57,799 bases of DNA from Planctomycetota bacterium. Its GTDB lineage: Bacteria; Planctomycetota; UBA1135. Position 1 is the stretch's first letter. Every line of letters begins with the position of its first letter. The position numbers and the translations under genes are program-made. This document shows, piece after piece, positions 16,832 through 25,528 of the stretch. Below the pieces are notes generated by a model. The model was given only the letters and a program-made list of their open reading frames with translations, was not told where the DNA came from and did not search any database. The stretch is from the NCBI GenBank assembly GCA_024275135.1, contig JAJRZS010000065.1:1-57799 (forward strand), read 5' to 3'.

Positions 16832-19323
16832 TGTCCATCCATCCCCTTCGCGCACTTTTTAGTGTGTTGCTGATTGTCGGCAACACGGCCTCTATGGTTG
16901 CAGCCGCATCTCCTTCTTGGCAACAAGAAGAAAGTGTGGTGGTGGAAGAAATTCGCATCGAGGGTGCGCCGGGGCGGGAACAGGAAATCCTGGCCGCAAT
17001 TCAACAACAAGTAGGTATGCCACTCGACAAGCTTGGCCTTACCAAAAGTCAACAGTGGTTATGGAAGTACAAACGGGTTCGCGTTGATGAGGTAGAGCAA
17101 TTAGAGGGTTCGGCAGAGGGAAAAGTGATTCTTGTTTTTCATGTCAGCCCACAACAAACTTGGCGTCGTGTTTTGTTTGAGGGCAACGAAGCATTTGAAC
17201 GCTCAGAACTTGAATTGTGGGGGGGGCTGTTTGGTCAATCTTTGGATGCAAGCTCTGCCGAAGTGGTGATGCAGAGAATTTTGGACCGTTACCATGAAGA
17301 AGGATATGCCCATGCCAAGATTTCTCGCCGCCAGGGCAAGGAAGATGAAATCGTTTTGCATATCGAAGAGGGGCCAGAGGTCACTGTGGAGAAAATTGAG
17401 TTTGAAGGAAATACCGCAATTAAGGGAGGCGCTTGGTATACCCCAGGTTTGGACATTTATGAGAACTTAAAGACCACGACGGGCGGTATTTTTGCAGGTG
17501 GTCCTTATAGTCCACTGAAAATTCAAGAGGATGCCAATGCCATTGCTGGCCTCTATCGTGATTACGGTTATTTGGAAGTGCAAGTAAGCCACGAGGTTCA
17601 CTTCGAAGGCGACGACGAGGATGAAGCTGCGGTCACCTACCATATTCAGGAAGGACCGCTCTATAAGGTGCGCCAGGTGCGGATTGAAGCGGCGGATGGA
17701 GAGACCCTGCGTTTCCCCATGGAAGAGTTGGAAGGATTGTTGAAGCTTCAGCCAGGCGATCCTTATGAGAAGTCGCGGGTGGATCGCGACCGCCTTGCCC
17801 TGCAACGGCACTACGCAGGCTTTGGCTACCCATCCTTGGCGCGTGTGCATCAGATTCCGGGGAGTCACCAAGAGTATTTGGCCATTGGTGGAACTGGGGG
17901 CAGTTCGCCTGATGTTCTAGTCGACAGTGAGGAGCCGGTGGTCGATTTAGTCTTCGTAATTTCTGAAGGCAAGCCTCGACGTCTGCGGGATGTCGTCATT
18001 CGTGGCAATCGGCGCACTCAGGATCGTGTCATCCGCCGGGAAATCCAATCCGAGCCTGGCCATTTACTGAGTGAAGACGATGCCATGCGCTCCTATCGCC
18101 GTTTGATTGGCCTGGGATATTTTCGCGACGAAAACCGCCAACCCTATGTCAATTGGTTCTGGCAAGACATTGGCGATCCAGAACTTATGGATTTGGTCTT
18201 TGAAGTTAAGGACGTGGGCTCCAATAATCGTCTGCGTTTTGGTGGTTCTTGGAACTCCGACAACGGGCCCGCATTGCTAATCGACTTAACCAAAACCAAT
18301 TTCGATATCGCCGACACGCCATCAAGCTTTGGTCGTACTTTGGCTGAGATTTGGAATGGCACGGCCTTCACCGGTGCTGGCCAAACCCTCACGTTGTCTT
18401 TACGTCCAGGAACGATTTTCTCGTCCTATGCCCTTTCTTTTACCGAGCCGGATTTGTTGGCGGAGCACATTAATCGTCTGAGTCTTAACGTTTCAGGGCG
18501 AAAGAATCTCCGATACTTTTCCACCCATGACGAGGAGCGCACGCAGGTTGGTTTCACCTTAGGCCGACGCTTTGGCCGTTATTTCACCATTTTTGCTGGC
18601 CCAGAGGCGCAGACGGTGCGTTTGGATAGCATCGATTTGGGTGCTCCGAGCGACTTATTGCGCTTCCAAGGTGGTAATCAATTGAATACTCTCACTGTCG
18701 GTATGCGTTTCAATACCGTGGAGGATCCCTTCTCGCCGGTGGACGGTGGCAACTACTCCCTGTTCCTGGCACAAAGTGGACGTTTTATGGGCGGAGATTG
18801 GGATTACCTTAAGGCAACACTCAAAGGGGAAACTTACATTCCCATTTGGACCGACTCTCTAAATCGTCCTTGGACCTTAGGCTTAACCACGCGCGTGCGG
18901 AAAGCCTGGGTTTCTTCCGATTTGGGAAGTTTGCCTTATCCCGAGAAGTTTTTCCTCGGTGGCCAAAGCAACATTCGCGGATTTAATTACCGCGGCGTTG
19001 GGGAAGATCCCAATGGTTTTGGTACTGGTGGCGATGTTTCCTGGGACGGCAGTGTGGAACTGCGCTTCCCCTTGGTTTCCACCCGTCAGCGGGGCATGGT
19101 TGACGAATTCGAAATGGTCCGTGGTGGAATTTTTGTGGACGCAGGCTCCTTCGGCCCCAATTTTGGCAATCTTGTGCCCACCCGGATTGCAGTGGGCTTT
19201 GCCATGCGCATGCGCTTTGCGGCTATGCCCGGCGCACCCTTGTCGCTCGACTTTGCTTGGCCCTTGCAAAGCGAAGATGGCGACGACACTCGTACTTTCT
19301 CCTTCACCATCGGCAACTTCTAA
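16831..19323 (+). CDS. bamA: outer-membrane protein assembly factor BamA (Omp85)
   Basis: BamA inserts beta-barrel proteins into the outer membrane. The 830-aa product has a signal peptide (about 1-25, ending MVAAAS), then several POTRA repeats. The repeats show as VVEEIRIEGAPGREQE, VTVEKIEFEGNTAIKG, KVRQVRIEAADG and LRDVVIRGNRRTQDRVIRRE. The C-terminal bacterial surface antigen barrel includes FFLGGQSNIRGFNYRGVG (the conserved RGF loop). It ends in a terminal Phe (SFTIGNF), the usual C-terminal signature of barrels. It is followed by a skp-like gene after 3 nt, the same order as in proteobacteria, and by lipid A genes. This is strong evidence for a true outer membrane. Confidence 0.93.
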   Translation: MSIHPLRALFSVLLIVGNTASMVAAASPSWQQEESVVVEEIRIEGAPGREQEILAAIQQQVGMPLDKLGLTKSQQWLWKYKRVRVDEVEQLEGSAEGKVILVFHVSPQQTWRRVLFEGNEAFERSELELWGGLFGQSLDASSAEVVMQRILDRYHEEGYAHAKISRRQGKEDEIVLHIEEGPEVTVEKIEFEGNTAIKGGAWYTPGLDIYENLKTTTGGIFAGGPYSPLKIQEDANAIAGLYRDYGYLEVQVSHEVHFEGDDEDEAAVTYHIQEGPLYKVRQVRIEAADGETLRFPMEELEGLLKLQPGDPYEKSRVDRDRLALQRHYAGFGYPSLARVHQIPGSHQEYLAIGGTGGSSPDVLVDSEEPVVDLVFVISEGKPRRLRDVVIRGNRRTQDRVIRREIQSEPGHLLSEDDAMRSYRRLIGLGYFRDENRQPYVNWFWQDIGDPELMDLVFEVKDVGSNNRLRFGGSWNSDNGPALLIDLTKTNFDIADTPSSFGRTLAEIWNGTAFTGAGQTLTLSLRPGTIFSSYALSFTEPDLLAEHINRLSLNVSGRKNLRYFSTHDEERTQVGFTLGRRFGRYFTIFAGPEAQTVRLDSIDLGAPSDLLRFQGGNQLNTLTVGMRFNTVEDPFSPVDGGNYSLFLAQSGRFMGGDWDYLKATLKGETYIPIWTDSLNRPWTLGLTTRVRKAWVSSDLGSLPYPEKFFLGGQSNIRGFNYRGVGEDPNGFGTGGDVSWDGSVELRFPLVSTRQRGMVDEFEMVRGGIFVDAGSFGPNFGNLVPTRIAVGFAMRMRFAAMPGAPLSLDFAWPLQSEDGDDTRTFSFTIGNF

Positions 19324-19326
19324 ATC

Positions 19327-19905
19327 ATGCTGCACAAACTCTCTCTTTTCTTTTGCATGGGTCTAGTGGCTACTTCGCTAGTGGCTTACCGCTCCCAGGC
19401 CGATCCCATGGAAGCCATTCGTTACGTCGACATCCAACGTTGTCTGTTGGAATGGCAAGATTTGCAAGACCAAAGCAATGCTATTAGCGACCACTATCGC
19501 AGCTTGAGTGAGAATTTAAATCAAGCCTATTCCGAGCTCAAAGGGAAAAAAGCAGATTTGGAAACTTTGGATTCACAAAGTACCGAATATGGGGAGAGGA
19601 GTTTTGCCCTGAAAATCGAAGAGGAAACTCTGCGAGCACGGATTGAATGGACGCAGGGAAATTATGGCCAAGAACAAACCGCCCTGTTGGAGCGTGGGGT
19701 TCGCCATATTCAAGAAGTGGTTGCTCAGCTTGGCGCCAAGGAAGGCTACAGTGCCATCATGATGGAACCGGGGCCGTTGCAACCGCTTAGCAATAAGTTT
19801 ACGGCGAAAGATTCGCTGAGTGAAATGAACAGTCGGTGGGTGTTGTGGAGCAATCCAGACTATGATTTGACCGATCAAGTCCTTCTTTTGCTTAATCAAA
19901 AGTAG
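19327..19905 (+). CDS. OmpH/Skp-like periplasmic chaperone
   Basis: The 192-aa product has a signal peptide (MLHKLSLFFCMGLVATSLVA), the typical opening IRYVDIQRCLLEW, and a long charged coiled coil (about 40-130). A short beta-forming end (EGYSAIMMEPGPLQPL) follows, as in Skp/OmpH, which form trimeric chaperones for unfolded outer-membrane proteins. Sequence identity to Skp is low, but size, layout and position between bamA and lpxC agree. The C-terminal DYDLTDQVLLLLNQ matches the usual D-(I/L)T-x-x-(V/L) end of the family. Confidence 0.83.
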   Translation: MLHKLSLFFCMGLVATSLVAYRSQADPMEAIRYVDIQRCLLEWQDLQDQSNAISDHYRSLSENLNQAYSELKGKKADLETLDSQSTEYGERSFALKIEEETLRARIEWTQGNYGQEQTALLERGVRHIQEVVAQLGAKEGYSAIMMEPGPLQPLSNKFTAKDSLSEMNSRWVLWSNPDYDLTDQVLLLLNQK

Positions 19906-19919
19906 TAGGCTCATTTAGC

Positions 19920-21212
19920 ATGACACGGAAGGAACGGACCATCAAGCGCTCTGCCACCATGGAGGGCGTGGCCCTGCATTCAGGAGAAACCATCCAAGTT
20001 TTCGTGGAACCAGCTCCTGCGGGCACGGGTGTGGTCTTTCGCCGTTCCGATGTGAGTGATCCCGCCGATATCCCTGCACTTGCGGGCAATCTTTCGATTT
20101 CTCAGCGCCGCACTGTATTGCGCGAAGGAGGAAGTGATGTTGGGATGGTGGAGCATTTGCTCGCGGCCTGTGTTGGCTTGGAAGTGGATAACCTTCTGGT
20201 TTCGGTTTCCGGTGATGAGATGCCAGGCACCGACGGCTCGGCCTTGCCCTATGTAGAAATGCTGCAGTCCGCTGGCCTGGTGGACCAAAAACGCGATCGT
20301 TTGCGTTACACGGTGGCCGAGCCCCATGTGGTCAGAGAAGAAAATGCGGAATTGGTGGTTTTGCCGCCCTCGGGTGAAGGTTTGAAAATCCGCTATCTGC
20401 CAGCCTACCCGGAAGGTGTCGACGCCACTCCAGTGGTATTTGATTCCGTCGCCGATGATTTTGAAACAGCCATTGCCCCCGCCCGCACTTTTGTTCGTGC
20501 TGCGGAAGTGGAATCCCTGCTGGAGGCTGGATTGGGCAAGGGGGCAACTGCGGACAATACCTTGGTGCTGGGAGGCGAAGAAGCTCCAGAAATGCGTCTC
20601 CCGCTAGAGCCTACCCGTCATAAAATTTTGGATATTCTTGGCGATATGGCGTTATTGGGTGCAGATTTGCATGCCGATTTAGTGGCGGTGCAAAGTGGGC
20701 ATGGATTAAACCAGGCGATGGTGCGCCATTTGCGAGGGGAGCTCGAGGCCTTGGAGGTGGAGGAGCCGGTCAACGAAGATGGCTATGGCATTACCGAAGT
20801 CATGCGTTTGTTGCCGCATCGCTATCCTTTCCTCTTGGTTGACCGCGTGCTGAAAGTGGAAGGTTGGCGGCGAGCCGTTGGGGTGAAAAATGTCACCATC
20901 AACGAGCCTTTTTTTAACGGCCACTTCCCGGATCAACCCCTCATGCCAGGGGTTTTACAGTTAGAAGCCCTGGCTCAATTATCCGGATTTTTGCTGCAGA
21001 GAAAAATGGAGCATACCGGAAAGTTGGTGGTACTTGCCGCCATCGACAAAGTCCGCTTCCGCGGTGGGGTTGTCCCCGGAGATCAACTGCGGCTGGAAGT
21101 GGAAACTTTACGCATGAATCGAAACCGAGCCACCATCAAAGCTCAGGGGAAAGTGGGGCGGCGTGTGGTTTCGGAGGCCATCCTCTCCTTTGCCATGGTT
21201 GCAGCATCATGA
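19920..21212 (+). CDS. lpxC/fabZ: LpxC-FabZ fusion: UDP-3-O-acyl-GlcNAc deacetylase / 3-hydroxyacyl-ACP dehydratase
   Basis: The 430-aa product carries two enzymes. Residues 1-280 are LpxC, the committed, Zn-dependent step of lipid A synthesis. Ligands are likely His79 (in MVEHLLAA), His234 and Asp238 (RHKILDILGD), with catalytic His261 (SGHGLNQ). Residues 285-430 are FabZ, which dehydrates 3-hydroxyacyl-ACP in fatty acid synthesis. It has LPHRYPFLLVDRV, NGHFPDQPLMPGVLQLEALAQ with catalytic His335 and Glu349, and VRFRGGVVPGDQL. Both enzymes compete for the 3-hydroxyacyl-ACP pool, so fusion fixes their ratio. Such fusions are known in Bacteroidota, Chlorobiota and planctomycetes. The stop overlaps the lpxA start as ATGA. 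Confidence 0.94.
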   Translation: MTRKERTIKRSATMEGVALHSGETIQVFVEPAPAGTGVVFRRSDVSDPADIPALAGNLSISQRRTVLREGGSDVGMVEHLLAACVGLEVDNLLVSVSGDEMPGTDGSALPYVEMLQSAGLVDQKRDRLRYTVAEPHVVREENAELVVLPPSGEGLKIRYLPAYPEGVDATPVVFDSVADDFETAIAPARTFVRAAEVESLLEAGLGKGATADNTLVLGGEEAPEMRLPLEPTRHKILDILGDMALLGADLHADLVAVQSGHGLNQAMVRHLRGELEALEVEEPVNEDGYGITEVMRLLPHRYPFLLVDRVLKVEGWRRAVGVKNVTINEPFFNGHFPDQPLMPGVLQLEALAQLSGFLLQRKMEHTGKLVVLAAIDKVRFRGGVVPGDQLRLEVETLRMNRNRATIKAQGKVGRRVVSEAILSFAMVAAS

Positions 21213-22030
21213 CCAACGTTCATCCAACTGCATACATCGCCCCGGGGGCCGAGCTTGATGCCGATGTCGTTGTCGGCCCGTTCAGCTATGTGGGGAGTCG
21301 GGTGCGGATTGCCAGTGGCACTCGCATTGGTCCGCATGTCACCATTCAAAGTCGCACTACGATTGGAAAAGACAACCACTTCGTTGGGCAATGCGCGATT
21401 GGTGGGCTGCCCCAAGATTTGAAATACGCTGGAGAAGAATCTGCCTTAGTCATTGGCGACGGCAATGTGGTGCGTGAATTTGTCACCATCAATATCGGCA
21501 CCGCTGCTGGTTCTTGGGTAACTAGTTTGGGAGACCGCAACCTCATCATGGCATGTGCCCATGTCGCTCATGATTGTGTGATTGAAGACGAGGTCATCCT
21601 TGGCAACAATGTTTTGTTAGCTGGGCATGTGCGAATTGAAAGCGGGGCCATTGTTTCCGGCGGAGTTGCGGTGAACCACTTTGTCACCATTGGCACTCTG
21701 GCCATGGTTGGGGGGATGGCCCGAGTGGTGCAAGATTTACCGCCATACATGGTGTCTGAAGGTGCCCCTGCACGTGCTCGGGGGGTCAACACCATCGGTT
21801 TGCGCCGTCGGGAGGTGGACCGGGAATCCATCGCTCAGTTGCGAGATGCTTTCCGCCGTTTGATTGCCGATGAAACGCCCACAGCATTGGCCATCCAGGA
21901 GATGGAGGCGGAAAAGGATTTGTGCCCAGAAACTAGGCGTTTGATTTCTTTTTTGCGCGACATGGAACGTGGCTTTCAGGGCCGTTATCGGGAATCTTTA
22001 CGTCGGTCGTCCGGCGATGTTCGTGCCTAA
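21209..22030 (+). CDS. lpxA: UDP-N-acetylglucosamine O-acyltransferase LpxA
   Basis: LpxA transfers a 3-hydroxyacyl chain from ACP to UDP-GlcNAc, the first lipid A step. The left-handed beta-helix hexapeptide repeats are clear from VHPTAYIAPGAELDADV to the AMVGGMARV region. The catalytic His is in MACAHVAHDCVI, and the GLPQDLKYAGEE loop and EFVTINIGT block are present. A C-terminal helical domain follows (RREVDRESIAQLRDAFR). The 273-aa length fits. It overlaps lpxC-fabZ by 4 nt and is followed 3 nt later by an oxidoreductase. Confidence 0.94.
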   Translation: MTNVHPTAYIAPGAELDADVVVGPFSYVGSRVRIASGTRIGPHVTIQSRTTIGKDNHFVGQCAIGGLPQDLKYAGEESALVIGDGNVVREFVTINIGTAAGSWVTSLGDRNLIMACAHVAHDCVIEDEVILGNNVLLAGHVRIESGAIVSGGVAVNHFVTIGTLAMVGGMARVVQDLPPYMVSEGAPARARGVNTIGLRRREVDRESIAQLRDAFRRLIADETPTALAIQEMEAEKDLCPETRRLISFLRDMERGFQGRYRESLRRSSGDVRA

Positions 22031-22033
22031 GTG

Positions 22034-23041
22034 ATGTCTGCTCAACCCCTGAAAGCTGCAGTTTTAGGCGTGGGCCATTTAGGTCGGCATCATGCGCGCA
22101 TCTTAGCCAGCATGGAGGGCATAGAACTGCTTGCGGTGGTTGACCCAGACCAGGAGCAGGGGGAAGCGGTTGCCGAAAAGGAAGGAGTTGCTTGGTATGC
22201 GGATAGCCAAGGCCTAGAGTCGGAATTGGATTTCGCCGTGGTGGCGGTGCCAACGAGTTTGCACCAAACTTGTGCCGCACCATTGTTACGAGCTGGAGTA
22301 GCTTGTTTGATTGAAAAACCGATGGCGCCTACAGCGGATGCTTGCCGCGCCATTTTGGAAGATGCCGTACAAGCTCAGGCTTTGGTTGGGGTGGGCCATG
22401 TCGAGCGCTTTAATCCCGCCGTTGCTCGGGCTATGGCTTTAGGTATTCAACCGCGCTTTATGGAGGCGCACCGCCTTGCTCCCTATAGTTTTCGCAGTAC
22501 CGATGTGGGTGTGGTGTTGGATTTGATGATTCACGATATCGACTTGGCCCTTGCCTGGACCGGATCCCAAGTGGCGCAAGTTGACGCCATTGGCGGTGCC
22601 ACGCTCAGTGCCAGCGAAGACATCGTCTCTGCGCGATTGCGCTTCGAAAATGGCGCGGTAGCCAATTTGACGGCTTCTCGCCTGAGCCTCAAACCGATGC
22701 GGCGCTTCCGAGTCTTTGGCCCGGATTGTTATTTATCCGCCGACAGCCAGGATCGTTATGCCCTTTTGGTGCAAAAGGCCCCCAATTTTTCCGCACAAGC
22801 GATTGAGAAAGCCGCCAAGTCGGCCCAGCCGTTGGAAGGGTTTCGCAGTTTATTGCAAATTGAAGAATTACAATTGGACGATGACGAACCCTTGCGTGCG
22901 GAATTGGCTGCCTTTGCCAACGCGGTTCGGGGCAAGACACCGCTGGTTGTTTCGGGGGAGGATGGTTTGGCAGCGGTGGAGGTGGCTGAGCGGGTCCTCT
23001 CTGCTCTTGATTCCTGTGGTTGGACAGAAACAGAGGGTTGA
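22034..23041 (+). CDS. Gfo/Idh/MocA-family oxidoreductase in the lipid A operon (GnnA-like candidate)
   Basis: The 335-aa product has an N-terminal Rossmann fold (AAVLGVGHLGRHHARILA) and the family motif LIEKPMAPT with catalytic-region EKP. It continues with GHVERFNPA and a MIHDIDLALAW block carrying the usual HDxD-like residues. The family oxidises or reduces sugars with NAD(P). Its position directly after lpxA recalls GnnA, which oxidises UDP-GlcNAc at C3 so that GnnB can install a 3-amino group for amide-linked lipid A. No GnnB-type aminotransferase is adjacent, so the function here is uncertain. The ATG at 22034 follows a GTG at 22031. The stop overlaps trmB by 1 nt. Confidence 0.8.
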   Translation: MSAQPLKAAVLGVGHLGRHHARILASMEGIELLAVVDPDQEQGEAVAEKEGVAWYADSQGLESELDFAVVAVPTSLHQTCAAPLLRAGVACLIEKPMAPTADACRAILEDAVQAQALVGVGHVERFNPAVARAMALGIQPRFMEAHRLAPYSFRSTDVGVVLDLMIHDIDLALAWTGSQVAQVDAIGGATLSASEDIVSARLRFENGAVANLTASRLSLKPMRRFRVFGPDCYLSADSQDRYALLVQKAPNFSAQAIEKAAKSAQPLEGFRSLLQIEELQLDDDEPLRAELAAFANAVRGKTPLVVSGEDGLAAVEVAERVLSALDSCGWTETEG

Positions 23042-24006
23042 TGGTGAAGCCTTCGCCAAGTGCATTAAAACAGTATTTATTGAACGCCGAGGAGTTGGGA
23101 AATCCTTTGCAGGTGCAGGATTTGGCGCCGCAAGCGACCTCCATGGCGGTGGAGATCGGGTTTGGTGGCGGCGAATATTTGGCCTGGTGGGCTTCTCAAC
23201 ATCCCGACTGGACTTTCTTGGGGATGGAGTTGCCAGTGGATTGTATGTTACGTGCGGCTCGGGTTTTGCAACAGGCCAAGGTCGACAATGTGCGTTTGAT
23301 TCGTGGCGACGCTCGTTATTTGCTGCGAGAGATTTTTGCCCCGCAAAGCCTGCACCATGTGTTGATGCAGTTTCCTATGCCGTGGCCCAAAGAGAAGCAC
23401 GCTAAGCATCGGGTTTCCTCTCCGCAATTTGCACAAACATTGGCAGACGTTTTGGTGCAAGATGGGATTTTTGAGCTGGTGACCGATCAAGATTGGTATG
23501 CCAAGGAAACTGCGGAAGTTTTTGCGCAGCACCCAGATTTTTTGGCATCGGAAATAGAAGTGCAACCTCATCGGCCCTTTCAAACCCGCTACGAACAAAA
23601 GTGGCTTGAAGAGGGGCGTTCTATCTATCGACTAGTTGTTCGCTTGCTGCGCCCTTCCCACTCATCCAGGATTCTGCTCCCTCAACCCATGGATTGTTTC
23701 TCTCTTTCTCCATCTTTAGTCGGTGCTGACGTTAAAAAGTTGTTGGGATCCCGTTTCAAGCAAGGGGATTCCGTGGTGGAAGTAAAGGAGGTCTTTGCAG
23801 CGGGGGATGGTTGGATGTTGCGGGTGCTTAGCTCGGATCATTCCTTCTCCCAGTTGTTCCACCTTCGCATTCGCAAGAAGAAAGACGGGCGCTGCCTGCT
23901 CAAAGTAGACGAAGTGCCCAGACCTTACTACACCCAAGCCGTTCGCTTTGCGTTGAAGTCCATCCACCAAGCCTTACAACAAGGAGAGGTTGAGGTGTTG
24001 CGCTAG
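23041..24006 (+). CDS. trmB: tRNA (guanine-N7-)-methyltransferase TrmB with C-terminal extension
   Basis: TrmB makes m7G46 in tRNA using SAM. The SAM-binding motif is AVEIGFGGGEYL, followed by FLGMELPVDCMLRA and VRLIRGDARYLL. The family motif F-P-D-P-W-P-K reads FPMPWPKEKHAKHR, so Met replaces the usually conserved Asp. TRYEQKWLEEGRSIYRL is typical. About 100 extra residues (from about 218) form an extension beyond the usual ~215-240 aa core, with a basic block LRIRKKKDGR. Extended TrmB forms are known from Aquifex-like bacteria. The start ATG overlaps the previous stop by 1 nt. The stop overlaps the convergent gene by 4 nt. Confidence 0.85.
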   Translation: MVKPSPSALKQYLLNAEELGNPLQVQDLAPQATSMAVEIGFGGGEYLAWWASQHPDWTFLGMELPVDCMLRAARVLQQAKVDNVRLIRGDARYLLREIFAPQSLHHVLMQFPMPWPKEKHAKHRVSSPQFAQTLADVLVQDGIFELVTDQDWYAKETAEVFAQHPDFLASEIEVQPHRPFQTRYEQKWLEEGRSIYRLVVRLLRPSHSSRILLPQPMDCFSLSPSLVGADVKKLLGSRFKQGDSVVEVKEVFAAGDGWMLRVLSSDHSFSQLFHLRIRKKKDGRCLLKVDEVPRPYYTQAVRFALKSIHQALQQGEVEVLR

Positions 24007-25415
24007 GGCACGCGTACAACCACGAAATGCACCTGATAGGCCTCCGGGTTGTTGAGGTTGTCGCCTTCGTAAGAGGCAAACAATTTATAGCGGCCACTTG
24101 CTGCCGGGAATTCCACTAGGCTCACTGCTGGCCGTTTGGCATAGCGGACAGCGACGGGGAAGGTGGTCATGTCGGTTTGCGTGGTGCGACCGACTAGGAT
24201 TTGCGCCGCGCTGGGGAAAAAGCGTACGCCGAAGGTATAGCGCTGGCGTTGTGGGCCATGAGCAATGGCGGCGTGGGTGTCTTCGCGCAGGATGTTGTTG
24301 CCCCAAAACAGCGTTTCCACCGTGGGACCACCGGGGTTGTCAAAGACCACTTCCCGGGAGTGAATGGTGTTGGTTTTCAGTGGGGAAACTTCGTCGTCGA
24401 CCCAGGTGACGGAAACGCTATTGCGGTGATCGGCACGCGAGGTGGCGACATTGGGGCGCCGTTGATGACGGCGAGGATTGTTGGTGAGGCTAACGGCGTC
24501 CAACTCAATCAAGGGATTGGCTGCGTTGAATCCAGCATAGCGGCGAACAAAAATTTCTCCGCGGCTGGTGCCGTTGACACCGCCATGGCCATCCAGCCAG
24601 AATTGTTCATAAGCGACGACAAGGTTGCTGTTGTCGTCCAAAACCACATCCGGCAGAACCTGTCCCCCGTTCAGAGGGTGAGCCAAGACCGTGTCAATGG
24701 CAATACCTGAGGTGAGTACTACAGGAGTTGAGGCAAAGCCCTGGCTGGTAGGGAGCTGATTCCAGTCAATTCGCGTGCAGCGCAAATCGTATTCGCGATA
24801 CTCATCTCCTTGGGCATTGACCGTGGACATGGTCTCGTGGGCATAGACTGCAGCAACTGAACCATCCTCCAAATTCACCAAATCCACCATGATGCCGGCA
24901 AAACCAGAGGTGATGCTGGGGTCGACGACATAGCCTGTACCGGCTGCTTGTTGATCGATGATGAGATTGGGAAGAAGTTGGCCTTGCGCATCGCGCACTT
25001 GAACGCGCGCCACTTCGAGGCGGGCTGGGACGATGCCAGTGCGGTCGATGCGTTGCCAGGCGATGCAGAAGGAACCGTCGGGCATTTCCACCACATCCGG
25101 CTTGGGGCAGGTTTCATCGGGGCCCAAGAGATGCAAGCTCATATCGCCAAGCAGCAGGTGATTGGCGGCCCCACTTTCCCACTGATCGTTGCCAACGTAC
25201 TTTATCACCATGCCTTCAATCACATGGCGATTTCCACCGAAAGTGCCCTGCCAGGCGACGAAAACATCGCCATAGGAGTTCACAGCTAAAGTGGCGTGGT
25301 CGGCGCCTTTTGGGGTGAAGGTTGGGAGGGTTTGATCGTCCCCATAGGACAAGGTGCGCTGGCCAAAGGCAAGCGGACACAGACACAAAAAGAAGACTAG
25401 GCTTAGGGTTCGCAT
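24003..25415 (-). CDS. secreted beta-rich protein of unknown function (470 aa)
   Basis: The ATG at 25415 gives a clean signal peptide (MRTLSLVFFLCLCPLAFGQ), so longer upstream readings in this frame were not used. The mature part has recurring segments such as ATLAVNSYGDVFVAWQG, GSFCIAWQRI, SNLVVAYEQFW and SVSVTWVDDE. These spaced V-A-W/Y strands suggest a sialidase-like or WD-like beta-propeller. No catalytic motif is recognised. It has few Cys and is likely exported to the periplasm or surface. The family is not recognised. Confidence 0.7.
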   Translation of the reverse strand: MRTLSLVFFLCLCPLAFGQRTLSYGDDQTLPTFTPKGADHATLAVNSYGDVFVAWQGTFGGNRHVIEGMVIKYVGNDQWESGAANHLLLGDMSLHLLGPDETCPKPDVVEMPDGSFCIAWQRIDRTGIVPARLEVARVQVRDAQGQLLPNLIIDQQAAGTGYVVDPSITSGFAGIMVDLVNLEDGSVAAVYAHETMSTVNAQGDEYREYDLRCTRIDWNQLPTSQGFASTPVVLTSGIAIDTVLAHPLNGGQVLPDVVLDDNSNLVVAYEQFWLDGHGGVNGTSRGEIFVRRYAGFNAANPLIELDAVSLTNNPRRHQRRPNVATSRADHRNSVSVTWVDDEVSPLKTNTIHSREVVFDNPGGPTVETLFWGNNILREDTHAAIAHGPQRQRYTFGVRFFPSAAQILVGRTTQTDMTTFPVAVRYAKRPAVSLVEFPAASGRYKLFASYEGDNLNNPEAYQVHFVVVRVP

Positions 25416-25454
25416 GGACAATTCGGGGGAACGCTTAAAGACTATCCTATCAGG

Positions 25455-25475
25455 GAATCCAAGGTTGTTGGATTC
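25455..25475. repeat. inverted repeat in the divergent promoter region (possible operator)
   Basis: GAATCCAA (25455-25462) and TTGGATTC (25468-25475) form a perfect 8-bp inverted repeat with a 5-nt centre. A further half-site TTGGATT lies at 25486-25492, 18 nt after the first. It sits between the divergent secreted-protein gene (start 25415) and the AlkC-like gene (start 25529). No U-run follows on either strand, so a protein-binding site is more likely than a terminator. Confidence 0.45.
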
Positions 25476-25528
25476 TGAAAAACTCTTGGATTTCCTTCCC
25501 ATCGGCCAGGAAAAATGCAGAATAGGGC

